From JAWXBG01 sp044375415 (GTDB taxonomy: Bacteria > Bacteroidota > Bacteroidia > Flavobacteriales_D > Sanyastnellaceae): 64,000 bases of DNA. Under the pieces are notes generated by a model that worked only from the letters and a program-made list of their open reading frames with translations, was not told the DNA's origin and did not search any database. Shown piece by piece: positions 7,812 to 16,188 of this stretch; the first letter of the stretch is position 1, and every line of letters starts with the position of its first letter. Both the position numbers and the translations under genes were made by a program. The stretch lies in contig JBILMS010000002.1 of NCBI GenBank assembly GCA_044375415.1, forward strand, positions 67,288-131,287. The letters are read 5' to 3'.

Positions 7812-9665
7812 ATGAAAAGAGTTGTGGTTCTTTCAATTATTTTCTTGATACTTTTCCTTTCAAATACGCAAAACTCCAGCGCTCAAGGATTTCAAGGAAC
7901 CAGTTCTGAAATTAACGCTGTTCTACTTCAGGCTACCGCCTATATGAACAACAGCAATTACGATAGCGCTCAATACATTTTGAGCAGTGCATTTGCTCAA
8001 TCGGAATACCAATTGTCAAAAACAGATCTCTATTATTTGCATTGTTACGAATCGGAAGTAATGTACTACAATGCCCTATTTGAACAAGGGCTGAACAGTG
8101 CTTTACGAGGATCTGCTATAGCTACTGAATTGAATGACAAAGCGCTGTTAGGAAATACAGAAAATTTGATCGGCCTATTTTTAATGAACCTAAATCGAAA
8201 TGATGAAGCCCTGCCTCATTTTAAAACTGCTGCGAAACTTATATCACCTTACCACGAAAATGAATGGCTATCGTTTCAATATCATGCCTTGGGCAATCTT
8301 GGTGAGTGTTTTCTCAAATTAAACTCTCCGGACAGTGCGATCTATTATTCAACTTTATCCATAGAAGAAGCTCAGCGTCGCGGAAGATCCCGAGGCACAG
8401 CTCTAGCCAAATGGAATATAGCTGAAGCCATGTTGTTGCAGCAAAACCTGAATGGATCTAAGGAAGAAGCCGCCTCCGGTTTGCTCTCTGTTATTTCCAG
8501 TCCACATCACGATGTTATCCAATCTCTCTGTGGCACTCTCATGAAGATTTCCTATGCTCTTGGCAATGTTGATAGCGTTTACTATTGGTTGGAAATCGGG
8601 TTGGCAGAAAATTCTAATCCACTGAATACCGACTTCTCCAGAATACAATTCCTGCAACTAGGAATTGATCAATGCATAAGTCTCAATGATGTGCCACGTG
8701 GAAACGAATTGCTAAACAAATTAAATCAACTAGAACGTCAGGTAAGCAGCAAGCAGCAAACGCAGCGAGTGAATATTTTAAAAGACTATTACGAAAAAAA
8801 TCAGAAATTAATTTTGGCAGATGAATTAAATTCTGCTCAAATAAAGGAATTGAGTTTAAGAAAAACTGTAGCCATTGTGTTCGGAATACTAGTTTTTTTA
8901 CTCATTGTCATTATTATAATCGCTTTTCAAATTTTCAAGCAACGAAATCGAATAGCCCAATTCCAGTACAAGGAACAACTTCAAAATGCTCAAAATGAAA
9001 TCGAATTAAAATCACTGAAAGAACGAATGGAGGCCATTTCGGAAGAAAGAAATCGAATAGCTTCAGATCTTCATGATGATGTTGGAGCTTCCCTTTCAAG
9101 TATCAATATTTACAGCAGGGTTGCGATGGAAAAAATCGGCCAATCTCCCGAAGTCATTCCCGAAATGCTCTCGCAAATAAGTTATAATGCGAGCACTATG
9201 ATGGAGAGTCTGAGCGATATTGTATGGAGTATTAATCCGAAAAATGACTCTTTGCTAAGTTTAATGAATAGAATAAAAATTCATGGACTGGAAGCACTAC
9301 AGCCGTTGGATATAGAATTGTATTTCGAGAATGAAACATCCTCAGATGTGCAAATAAGTATGACAGCGCGAAAGAACATCTATCTGATTTCTAAAGAAGC
9401 CATCAGCAATATCGCAAAACATAGTCAGGCCCAGACTGTGCGTATAAAAATGACCGTGCAATACGGACAATTAATGCTAATATTTCAAGACGACGGTTTA
9501 GGAATGAATCAGAATAAGAATTCGGTCGGTAATGGCCTTGGCAATATGCAGCAACGCACCAAAGAATTGAAGGGCGAAATGAAAGTAGATTCAGTTCAAT
9601 CAGCGGGAACTAAGATTGAGGTAGTGTTCAGTATAGCAAATATTAGTGATGCGCCCACCCAATAG
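7812..9665 (+). CDS. TPR-containing sensor histidine kinase (NarL-type partner, HisKA_3)
   Basis: The start is set at ATG 7812 because it begins a clean signal peptide (MKRVVVLSIIFLILFL...SAQ), giving 617 residues. An upstream in-frame ATG at 7647 would add 55 unlikely residues. The exported N-terminal half (about 25-340) reads as tetratricopeptide-like helices. One membrane span follows (about 352-375, IVFGILVFLLIVIIIIAF) and then a coiled coil. The phospho-acceptor is H421 in ASDLHDDVGAS. The ATPase domain has RKNIYLISKEAISN, DDGLGM and GNGLGNMQQR. This architecture normally signals to LuxR/NarL-type regulators, and one follows 36 bp downstream. Ligand unknown. Confidence 0.85.
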   Translation: MKRVVVLSIIFLILFLSNTQNSSAQGFQGTSSEINAVLLQATAYMNNSNYDSAQYILSSAFAQSEYQLSKTDLYYLHCYESEVMYYNALFEQGLNSALRGSAIATELNDKALLGNTENLIGLFLMNLNRNDEALPHFKTAAKLISPYHENEWLSFQYHALGNLGECFLKLNSPDSAIYYSTLSIEEAQRRGRSRGTALAKWNIAEAMLLQQNLNGSKEEAASGLLSVISSPHHDVIQSLCGTLMKISYALGNVDSVYYWLEIGLAENSNPLNTDFSRIQFLQLGIDQCISLNDVPRGNELLNKLNQLERQVSSKQQTQRVNILKDYYEKNQKLILADELNSAQIKELSLRKTVAIVFGILVFLLIVIIIIAFQIFKQRNRIAQFQYKEQLQNAQNEIELKSLKERMEAISEERNRIASDLHDDVGASLSSINIYSRVAMEKIGQSPEVIPEMLSQISYNASTMMESLSDIVWSINPKNDSLLSLMNRIKIHGLEALQPLDIELYFENETSSDVQISMTARKNIYLISKEAISNIAKHSQAQTVRIKMTVQYGQLMLIFQDDGLGMNQNKNSVGNGLGNMQQRTKELKGEMKVDSVQSAGTKIEVVFSIANISDAPTQ

Positions 9666-9701
9666 AATCCTTACCTTTCTCGATTGTAATTATTCACCTG
9701 A

Positions 9702-10343
9702 ATGAATAAAATAAGAGTACTCATATTTGACGACAACGCCTCTCGACGGGACAGCCTTAAAATGCTGCTGTCCTTATACGATGATTTGGAATTCGCAGGG
9801 GCTTATGAAGACTGTAGTACTGTAATTCAGGCCATTAAATCAACTAAACCTGATGTGGTTCTCATGGATATTGAGATGCCAAACGTCGATGGTATGAAAG
9901 GAGTGTTTGCCATACGTAAAGAATTTCCCGGTTTGGCCGTAATCATGCAAACCGTATTTGAAGATGATGACAAAATATTCGAAAGTATTCGAGCCGGGGC
10001 CAATGGCTATATTCTAAAAAAAGCATCTCCCGATAAAATAATAGAGGCTATACGTGATGTCTATGCCGGAGGAGCGCCGATGACCCCTGCTATTGCACAA
10101 CGAGTACTTCTCTTTTTTCAAAATAGCCCTGAAGTTCGTGATACGAACGAATATGAACTAACCACAAGAGAAAAAGAGATTCTTTCCGCGCTTGTCGATG
10201 GTATGAGTTATAAAATGATTGCCACTCAAAAACGAGTTTCGTATCACACAGTAAATGCACATATCCGGAATATTTACGACAAATTGCACGTCCATTCATT
10301 GGGAGAAGCAGTAAGTAAAGCCATCAAGGAAAAGTTAATCTAG
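9702..10343 (+). CDS. LuxR/NarL-family response regulator
   Basis: A 213-residue regulator. The receiver domain has acidic residues D10 and D11, phospho-acceptor D56 in VVLMDIEMP, and the conserved lysine in GYILKK. A GerE/LuxR helix-turn-helix occupies about 148-213 (LTTREKEILSALVDGMSYK, YHTVNAHIRNIYDKLHVHS). It lies directly after the histidine kinase, so the two should form a two-component pair. Targets are unknown, but the beta-helix gene 66 bp downstream is the obvious candidate. A truncated paralogue of this protein lies at 20871-21131. Confidence 0.92.
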   Translation: MNKIRVLIFDDNASRRDSLKMLLSLYDDLEFAGAYEDCSTVIQAIKSTKPDVVLMDIEMPNVDGMKGVFAIRKEFPGLAVIMQTVFEDDDKIFESIRAGANGYILKKASPDKIIEAIRDVYAGGAPMTPAIAQRVLLFFQNSPEVRDTNEYELTTREKEILSALVDGMSYKMIATQKRVSYHTVNAHIRNIYDKLHVHSLGEAVSKAIKEKLI

Positions 10344-10409
10344 CGAGTATTCGCTATTGATAAGTTGTTCAAATTGTTTCTGCTTTGTATTCTCATAATT
10401 CAAAGCAAA

Positions 10410-11492
10410 ATGAAACAAATCCGCAACTCACTCCTTTTGGCTGTTGTAATGCTCTTTTCAACTGTTCAGTCGTTCGCAACGATCTATGTTGTGAACAACA
10501 GCAACGCCAATCCCGGTCAATTCTACAGCCTTCAGGCAGCAATAGACAGCGCGGCCGTTGGTGATACACTCATGATTCAACCTTCCACCAATTCCTATGG
10601 AAATGTGGTCTTAACAAAAGCGCTTACTTTGATTGGCATAGGTCACAATCCCAACAAAGACTTACCGCTTAAAGCACGTATCTCAGAAATAAGATTTGCC
10701 GAAACAATGGGCTCCGGATCAACTTTTATTGGCTTGTGGGTTGATAGTTTCAACACGACTAATCCACCGAATGGGGTTTGGTATTATAGTAATGGAATTA
10801 CTGTGCACAATTGCCATGTAGGTTTTTTTGGAACAAATTATGGAAACAACCCAAGCTATGGGGAGAATTATCATGGCGATATAGTCATTGAAAATTGTTC
10901 CATCAATAACATTGGTTTTGATGTGAACGGAAACAACATCCTCATTCAGAACAATATTATTCGATGCACATGGTATGAGGGTTTTGGAGCCAACATGACC
11001 AATGTGGTAGTAAAGAATAATCTATTCATGTCGGAATCAGTGATGCCTCAACTCTATGCATACAATGCTGTTTTTGACAACAACATTTTCGTGCGGTTTA
11101 GTCCTTCCAACCCTTACGGTGGTCTACAAAACTGTGTTTTCAACAACAACCTTACTTACTTGACAGCCAACGATGCAATTATAGGTGGAACCAATACAGG
11201 CAGCAACAACATAGTTGGTCAGGACCCCTTGTTTGTAAACTTGGATTATGCCGCGTATCCAATTTATCAGCCAGCCCTTTACAACTACCGTCTACAAGAT
11301 GCATCACCTGGCAACAATGCTGGAACAGATGGACAAGACATCGGGCCTTATGGAAACAACTTTACTTTTAGCGAAACGGGCGAAAGCGATGAACAGCCTG
11401 TGATTCGGGTGATGAATATCTTGAATGGAACTGTACCTACGAATGGAACAATGAACGTGCATGTGAAGGTCACAGGTTCGAAGAATGATTGA
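10410..11492 (+). CDS. secreted right-handed beta-helix protein
   Basis: The start is ATG 10410 (MKQIRNSLLLAVVMLFSTVQ...FA), which yields a signal peptide and 360 residues. A GTLMI/YGNV opening (SLQAAIDSAAVGDTLMIQPS) and many short repeats with stacked asparagines (ENCSINNIGFDVNGNNILIQ) indicate a pectate-lyase-like parallel beta-helix. I see no catalytic signature, so binding or scaffolding is as likely as enzymatic activity. There is no T9SS domain at the C-terminus. As far as I recall, such proteins in Bacteroidota often precede a gene for a protein with EYFFDTDPG repeats, as here. A decayed relative begins at 20304. Confidence 0.75.
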   Translation: MKQIRNSLLLAVVMLFSTVQSFATIYVVNNSNANPGQFYSLQAAIDSAAVGDTLMIQPSTNSYGNVVLTKALTLIGIGHNPNKDLPLKARISEIRFAETMGSGSTFIGLWVDSFNTTNPPNGVWYYSNGITVHNCHVGFFGTNYGNNPSYGENYHGDIVIENCSINNIGFDVNGNNILIQNNIIRCTWYEGFGANMTNVVVKNNLFMSESVMPQLYAYNAVFDNNIFVRFSPSNPYGGLQNCVFNNNLTYLTANDAIIGGTNTGSNNIVGQDPLFVNLDYAAYPIYQPALYNYRLQDASPGNNAGTDGQDIGPYGNNFTFSETGESDEQPVIRVMNILNGTVPTNGTMNVHVKVTGSKND

Positions 11493-11560
11493 TAATTTCT
11501 CTTATTGACAAACAAAAGAGTGGTTGAAAAATTCATTTCAATTCAGAAAAAATCGAACCG

Positions 11561-14500
11561 ATGAAAAACATCATATACATATTCTTGGCGGTCTGCCTTT
11601 CGACTCCAGCTCTTGCCCAGCAAATTGTTGGAGCAGAGTACTTTTTTGATACCGATCCAGGATTAGGCAATGGAACTTCTGTGCCCTTTTCAGCAGATGA
11701 TAGTTTGGAGTTCACTGCCTCAATTCCATTGAATAATCTGGATGCCGGCTTTCATAATTTGCTCATTCGGTTTAAGAATGAATTGGGATTTTGGAGCTGT
11801 GCTGAACAACGTTCATTTTTTGCACAGCCACTTCCCATGTCTAACGAAACCATCGTTGCAGGCGAATACTTTATAGACATAGAGCCCGGAGTAGGCAATG
11901 GAATGCCACTCGACATTTCTTCGCAAGCTGATTCCATTGAACAGAATTATGCTATCACCCTCGGAAGCTTATCTCAGGGTTTTCACCAACTCGGAATGCG
12001 TTTTAAAAATCAGTCAGGAAGTTGGTCAGCTCTGGATGCACGAAGTTTTTATGTTACTTCCATTCAGGCATTAGACAACAATATTGTTTCTGGAGAGTAC
12101 TTTGTGGACGTAGAGCCAGGTGTTGGAAATGGAACTCCATTCACCGTTTCGTCTGCATCGGATTCTTTAGAGTATGATATAAGTCTTTTGCTACCCACCA
12201 TGGAGTTGGGAAATCACAACCTGTACATCCGCTACAAGAATGCCGACAACAATTGGACACTGGCAGAACCTCGACCTTTTGTGGTTTGCACCAGCTATGC
12301 GGCAGAAGCAGATTTCACTTTCAATATAACAGATGACCTGGCATTCTTCGATGATAATTCTCAGTATGCCGATAGTCTTCTTTGGGACTTTGGCGATGGG
12401 GCGACTTCAACGCAGGTTAATGCAATTCACTTGTATGATTTGGGCGGTCAATACGATGTCACGCAGTTCAATTACAATGTTTGTGGAGACGATGCTATTA
12501 CCAAAACGATAGACATCAATGGCGCGGGCGTGTTCACTCCCAGCGTAAGCGCCAACACCAACTATGTGGTGGCAACCATTACAGGTGCTGGCTTTATAGA
12601 AGGCTCGCTTGTAAAACTTTTCAGAGAAGGAGAAGAAATACTACCTACCAATATTAATTGGAGTAGCAGTCACCACCTCACCGCCACCTTCAATTTTGTG
12701 AGTGAAACAATTGGCGACTGGAATTTGGCAGTAGAAGTACCCGGAGTTTTTTTGGATACGATATTCAACGCAATAGCACTAGAGCCGGTGGCTCCAATAA
12801 ACCTCAGCACATACATTGTTGCGCCCGCAAGACAGCTTCTCAACCGCAATCAGAAAGTGTTGGTGAATATTTCGAACGATGGAAATCAAACAGTTTTTGG
12901 ACTGCAGAACTTCGTGAGTTTTACCAAACAAAATGTTTCCGTGGCCCTGCTTTCTGATCTGAAGGCACCCTCCTTTGTAGATCATTACCTGGATAGTGTA
13001 AACCGAGGCCTTGTAACGTCTTTGGATCTCTTAACACAAGATAGCGTTTATTTTGGTCACTATATTATTCCAATGCTTGGTCCGGGTGAAACGACCACGC
13101 TTATGTTTAATGTACTTGCAACAAATGTTCAACCAATGCAAATACAAAGTGTGTTGGCTAATTCTATTTTTAGTCCCACACAAGTGAATTCCTTTATCGG
13201 TGGATTGACAAGTTTTACTCCTCAGGGTATTACCAGTTCGGCAGGAAGAACAGGTCTGGCTACCGGAGGGCTATTGAATAATTCTTTATTAACTGGATTG
13301 CTTTCAGGATTGGTAACAGGCACAAGTGGTGGATCGTCATACAATAGTCCTGGTTTTCCAAGCCCTAATTACACCGTAAGCCCTGGGCCCGGGTCCAGTG
13401 GTGGTGGTCCTCCGACTGGCTGCGTAGGTTGCGGCAATCAAGGCGGTCCGGTCAACAATGGCGGTACGGGTCCCGTAAGTGGTGGTCAGCAGGTGGCGGG
13501 AGCGATTTTTTCACCCATCATGCCCAACGCACCGGCCAATCCTCAACAGCCCTTTGTTCCTGCGCCTGAAGATGAAGAGGTGTCTCAGGAAGCTATGGAT
13601 GACATTGCTGATGCTATTGAAAAATGGTTAAATGATGATATGGGAGATGATTTGGATGGTGAGGACAGTGATGAAGAGCCCGAGGATTTAGATACTCCTG
13701 AAGGCGGAGATTGCGGACCGCTACCTTTGGGAATTGAGTGTGTACCTTTTGTTCCTATCGACTCGGATGAAGATGGAGATCCCGACAATGATGGTGACGA
13801 AGAAGATGAAGACGACTTGAATTTTGTATCTGGTTTTGATCCCAATGCCATATATGGTCCCGCTGGCTTTACAGATGTGCACTACATTCAAAACAATAGA
13901 AGAATGGACTACACTGTTTCCTTCGAGAACGTTGATACGGCCACTGCAAACGTGGTAGAAGTACGAGTGAACACCCTGCTTGACACTGCCAAATTCGATA
14001 TCTCCACCTTCCGCTACGAGGCTTTTGGAGTGGGTGAGCAGTTGTATGCTCTTGCACCCTTTCGAAACTCTTTCGTGAGCGAAGTGGACCAATCGAGTTT
14101 TGAAAATTGCCTACTTCGCGTAACCGGAAATGCACCGGATAGTGCAGGACTTGTGCATGTATTGTTTGAAAGCCTCAATCTGGAAACACGCGCCCTTATT
14201 GATAATCCGGATGATGGTTTCTTACCTCCGAATGTGGATGCTCCTTTTGGTGAAGGCTATTTCGTATTTAGTGTGATGCAAAAAGAAAATCAAAGTCACC
14301 TCACGGAGTTTCCGATGGAAGCAGAGATTTTTTTCGATTTACTTGAACCCATTTCTACTGAGATATACAACAACACCATTGATGCAGAAGCACCTGAGAG
14401 CTTCATCACTGGCACAGAAGCAACAGTAGCAGATTCTGTACTTGTGCTTTATTTCAACAAGCAAGATATGCACTCAGGAGTTGATTTTGTCGATTTCTAT

Positions 14501-14947
14501 GCATCTGCAGATGGAGGGGCCTTCCAAAAAAAGGTGCGCACCAACAGTGACAGCCTCGTAGTCTATCTTGATTATGGAATTATGTACCAATTCTACACCT
14601 TGGCCACTGACTTCTGTGGGAACAAGGAATTGGCACCCGATAGCCCGGACGTTACTGTCACGTACGAAGTCGGTGTACAAGAATTACAAGATGTATCGAA
14701 TATCAATGTTTACCCAATTCCCTCTTCCGACAGATTAATGGTTGACTATACACTTTACACCAACGCTGATATTTCTGTCACAATTACTGATATCACCGGT
14801 AAGGTCGTTTTAAAAGAACACCTGAAAAATAGAAAGTCCGGTTTCAGTACTTGGGAATTGAACATTGGTTCATTGGCCAATGGAGTTTATTCCCTTCAAT
14901 TTCAAGTGAACGAAAATTCTATTTCGAAACGTATTGTGAAAAATTAA
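11561..14947 (+). CDS. large T9SS-exported protein with EYFFDxDPGxGNG repeats and PKD domain
   Basis: A 1128-residue protein with a signal peptide (MKNIIYIFLAVCLSTPALAQ). Three repeats of about 75 residues each open with EYF(F/I/V)D..PG.GNG (about 25-245). A PKD-like domain (LLWDFGDGATSTQ) follows, then a Gly/Pro-rich linker (about 590-670) and very acidic stretches with DxDxDG-like Asp repeats (about 740-770) that could bind calcium. Next comes a conserved FDPNAIYGPAGFTDVHYI domain and a C-terminal type A sorting domain (INVYPIPSSDRLMV...). The sorting domain predicts outer-membrane crossing by T9SS and cell-surface anchoring. It is probably co-expressed with the beta-helix gene 68 bp upstream. 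The function of the repeats is not known to me. Confidence 0.8.
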   Translation: MKNIIYIFLAVCLSTPALAQQIVGAEYFFDTDPGLGNGTSVPFSADDSLEFTASIPLNNLDAGFHNLLIRFKNELGFWSCAEQRSFFAQPLPMSNETIVAGEYFIDIEPGVGNGMPLDISSQADSIEQNYAITLGSLSQGFHQLGMRFKNQSGSWSALDARSFYVTSIQALDNNIVSGEYFVDVEPGVGNGTPFTVSSASDSLEYDISLLLPTMELGNHNLYIRYKNADNNWTLAEPRPFVVCTSYAAEADFTFNITDDLAFFDDNSQYADSLLWDFGDGATSTQVNAIHLYDLGGQYDVTQFNYNVCGDDAITKTIDINGAGVFTPSVSANTNYVVATITGAGFIEGSLVKLFREGEEILPTNINWSSSHHLTATFNFVSETIGDWNLAVEVPGVFLDTIFNAIALEPVAPINLSTYIVAPARQLLNRNQKVLVNISNDGNQTVFGLQNFVSFTKQNVSVALLSDLKAPSFVDHYLDSVNRGLVTSLDLLTQDSVYFGHYIIPMLGPGETTTLMFNVLATNVQPMQIQSVLANSIFSPTQVNSFIGGLTSFTPQGITSSAGRTGLATGGLLNNSLLTGLLSGLVTGTSGGSSYNSPGFPSPNYTVSPGPGSSGGGPPTGCVGCGNQGGPVNNGGTGPVSGGQQVAGAIFSPIMPNAPANPQQPFVPAPEDEEVSQEAMDDIADAIEKWLNDDMGDDLDGEDSDEEPEDLDTPEGGDCGPLPLGIECVPFVPIDSDEDGDPDNDGDEEDEDDLNFVSGFDPNAIYGPAGFTDVHYIQNNRRMDYTVSFENVDTATANVVEVRVNTLLDTAKFDISTFRYEAFGVGEQLYALAPFRNSFVSEVDQSSFENCLLRVTGNAPDSAGLVHVLFESLNLETRALIDNPDDGFLPPNVDAPFGEGYFVFSVMQKENQSHLTEFPMEAEIFFDLLEPISTEIYNNTIDAEAPESFITGTEATVADSVLVLYFNKQDMHSGVDFVDFYASADGGAFQKKVRTNSDSLVVYLDYGIMYQFYTLATDFCGNKELAPDSPDVTVTYEVGVQELQDVSNINVYPIPSSDRLMVDYTLYTNADISVTITDITGKVVLKEHLKNRKSGFSTWELNIGSLANGVYSLQFQVNENSISKRIVKN

Positions 14948-15040
14948 TAATCGGATTCAAGACGAACTGTCCTCGCACATAATTTCAGAGCCAAATTCTT
15001 CGAAAGTTTTTTTTGAAAAATTCAGTATGAAAGACATTTG

Positions 15041-15502
15041 TCAATCAAATAAATACATAAAATCATAAGGAATATTGTTCTCCTCGAGCAATCGGATCAA
15101 TTCCGTTTCGAAGGGTTCTTTGGTTTTTCCTGAGTGGTGTTCCCTTTGATTTTCGATGTACTTCCGCACAATCTCAATACCTCGCTCATCAACGGAAAAT
15201 GCGGCATATCCGTTTTGCCAACGAAATTGTTTAAATCGTTCACCTTTTGTTTTTATCCACTTTGAGGAATGTCCCTTTACTTCTTCCATCAACTTGGCTA
15301 ATGGAATGTTCTTCGACAACATACATAAAATGTGGACATGATCTCTGTATCCTCCAACGTTGAGGACTTGACAATTCAGATCATTACATATTCCTCCGAG
15401 ATAGGCGAATAATTCGGATTCGATTTCATCGTCGATGAGTTTTCGTCGATATTTCGTAGAGAATACGATGTGGACGTAATTTTTTACTAAGCTTTGGCCC
15501 AT
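15041..15502 (-). CDS. tnpA: IS200-like Y1 transposase (possible REP-associated, RAYT-like)
   Basis: A 153-residue HUH-type Y1 single-strand transposase. The metal-binding HxH is H55/H57 in YRDHVHIL. The catalytic tyrosine is Y115 in VRKYIENQREHH, with Q119 in the usual place. The N-terminus (NYVHIVFSTKYRRK) and length match IS200 TnpA. No tnpB and no clear IS200 end hairpins are visible. Instead a palindromic repeat array (15573-16025) begins about 70 bp upstream of its start codon. That arrangement resembles REP-associated tyrosine transposases, which are single-copy and process REP hairpins. Whether this one acts on the array is inference. Confidence 0.88.
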   Translation of the reverse strand: MGQSLVKNYVHIVFSTKYRRKLIDDEIESELFAYLGGICNDLNCQVLNVGGYRDHVHILCMLSKNIPLAKLMEEVKGHSSKWIKTKGERFKQFRWQNGYAAFSVDERGIEIVRKYIENQREHHSGKTKEPFETELIRLLEENNIPYDFMYLFD

Positions 15503-15572
15503 GATAAATTTGATTTTTAATGTTTCGGTTTTTTGAGATGATTCGTTAATAAATTATGCGATCTAGTAAATG

Positions 15573-16025
15573 ATGCGCTTTCAGCGCGGTTGGTGTGGGG
15601 TTCGTGATGGGATTCGGTGTTTCTAAATAATGCGCCTTCAGCGCGGTGAAAGCGGGGATCGTTAATGGATATATTCCTAGTATATGATGCGCCTTCAGCG
15701 CGGTTGGTGTGGGGTTCGTAATAAGATCCGATGTTATTAAATAATGCGCCTTCAGCGCGGTGGATGCGGGGGATCTGTGATGGATTTGTTTCTAGCACAT
15801 GATGCGCCTTCAGTGGGGTTTGTGATAGGATTCGATATTATTAAATGATGCGCCTTCAGCGCGGTTCGTGTGGGGTTCGTGATAAGATCCGATGTTATTA
15901 AATAATGCGCCTTCAGCGCGGAGGATGCGGGGGATCTCTGATGGATTTATTCCTAGTATATGATGCGCCTTCAGTGGGGTTTGTGATAGGATTCGATATT
16001 ATTGAATGATGCGACTTCATCGCGG
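15573..16025. repeat. nine-copy palindromic repeat array with 161-bp higher-order unit
   Basis: The core ATGCGCCTTCAGCGCGG (stem GCGC/GCGC, loop CTTCA) starts at 15573, 15630, 15687, 15744, 15802, 15848, 15905, 15963 and 16009. Spacing is 57-58 bp except after copies 5 and 8, where it is 46 bp. Those two copies read CAGTGGGG, an 11-bp deletion. Copies 3-5 and 6-8 form two 161-bp units whose spacers also match, so this is not CRISPR. Copy 9 has GCGA/TCGC, a compensatory change that keeps the stem. A reading frame through it at 15517-15798 (minus, RAEGA repeats) is taken as spurious. Confidence 0.9.
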
Positions 16026-16117
16026 TTATTGAGGATTCAGATCGGTTTCTCATGAACCTATTTAGTGCGTTTTTCATTAATTACTTTTTTCCAACCTATA
16101 GATAACTCCCGCGAAAC

Positions 16118-16188
16118 GCCCTGTAAGGGCACCATCTACATCGACCTGGGCAACGCCCGGGCTGGCTATAGCGAAGCTCTAGCCAGCC
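16118..16188. repeat. cluster of three hairpins at the comM 3' end
   Basis: Hairpin one (16118-16130) is GCCCT-gta-AGGGC. Hairpin two (16145-16161) is CCTGGGC-aac-GCCCGGG with one G:T pair. Hairpin three (16160-16188) pairs GGCTGGCTA with TAGCCAGCC, with an inner AGC-gaa-GCT. Hairpin three contains the comM stop codon (16179-16181) and its last codons. The set resembles a compound REP element and could also act as a transcription stop for comM. Confidence 0.7.

Noticed and set aside
10410..11492. Premature truncation of the beta-helix protein
   Set aside because: Its C-terminal stretch (RVMNILNGTVPTNGTMNVHV) matches the usual ending that I recall for this protein type, so the stop is taken as natural.
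13585..13851. Ser-rich minus-strand frame
   Set aside because: Antisense of the acidic Asp/Glu linker of the T9SS protein at 11561. The low-complexity composition explains it.
15517..15798. 93-residue reading frame with HRAEGA/TNRAEGAS repeats (minus)
   Set aside because: It is the translation of the palindromic array. The frame persists only because the 57-bp spacing is divisible by three, and it is lost at the 46- and 58-bp spacings.
15573..16025. CRISPR array
   Set aside because: Core repeats are only 17 bp, spacing varies (46-58 bp), and the intervening sequences are themselves repeated in 161-bp units. There are no cas genes.
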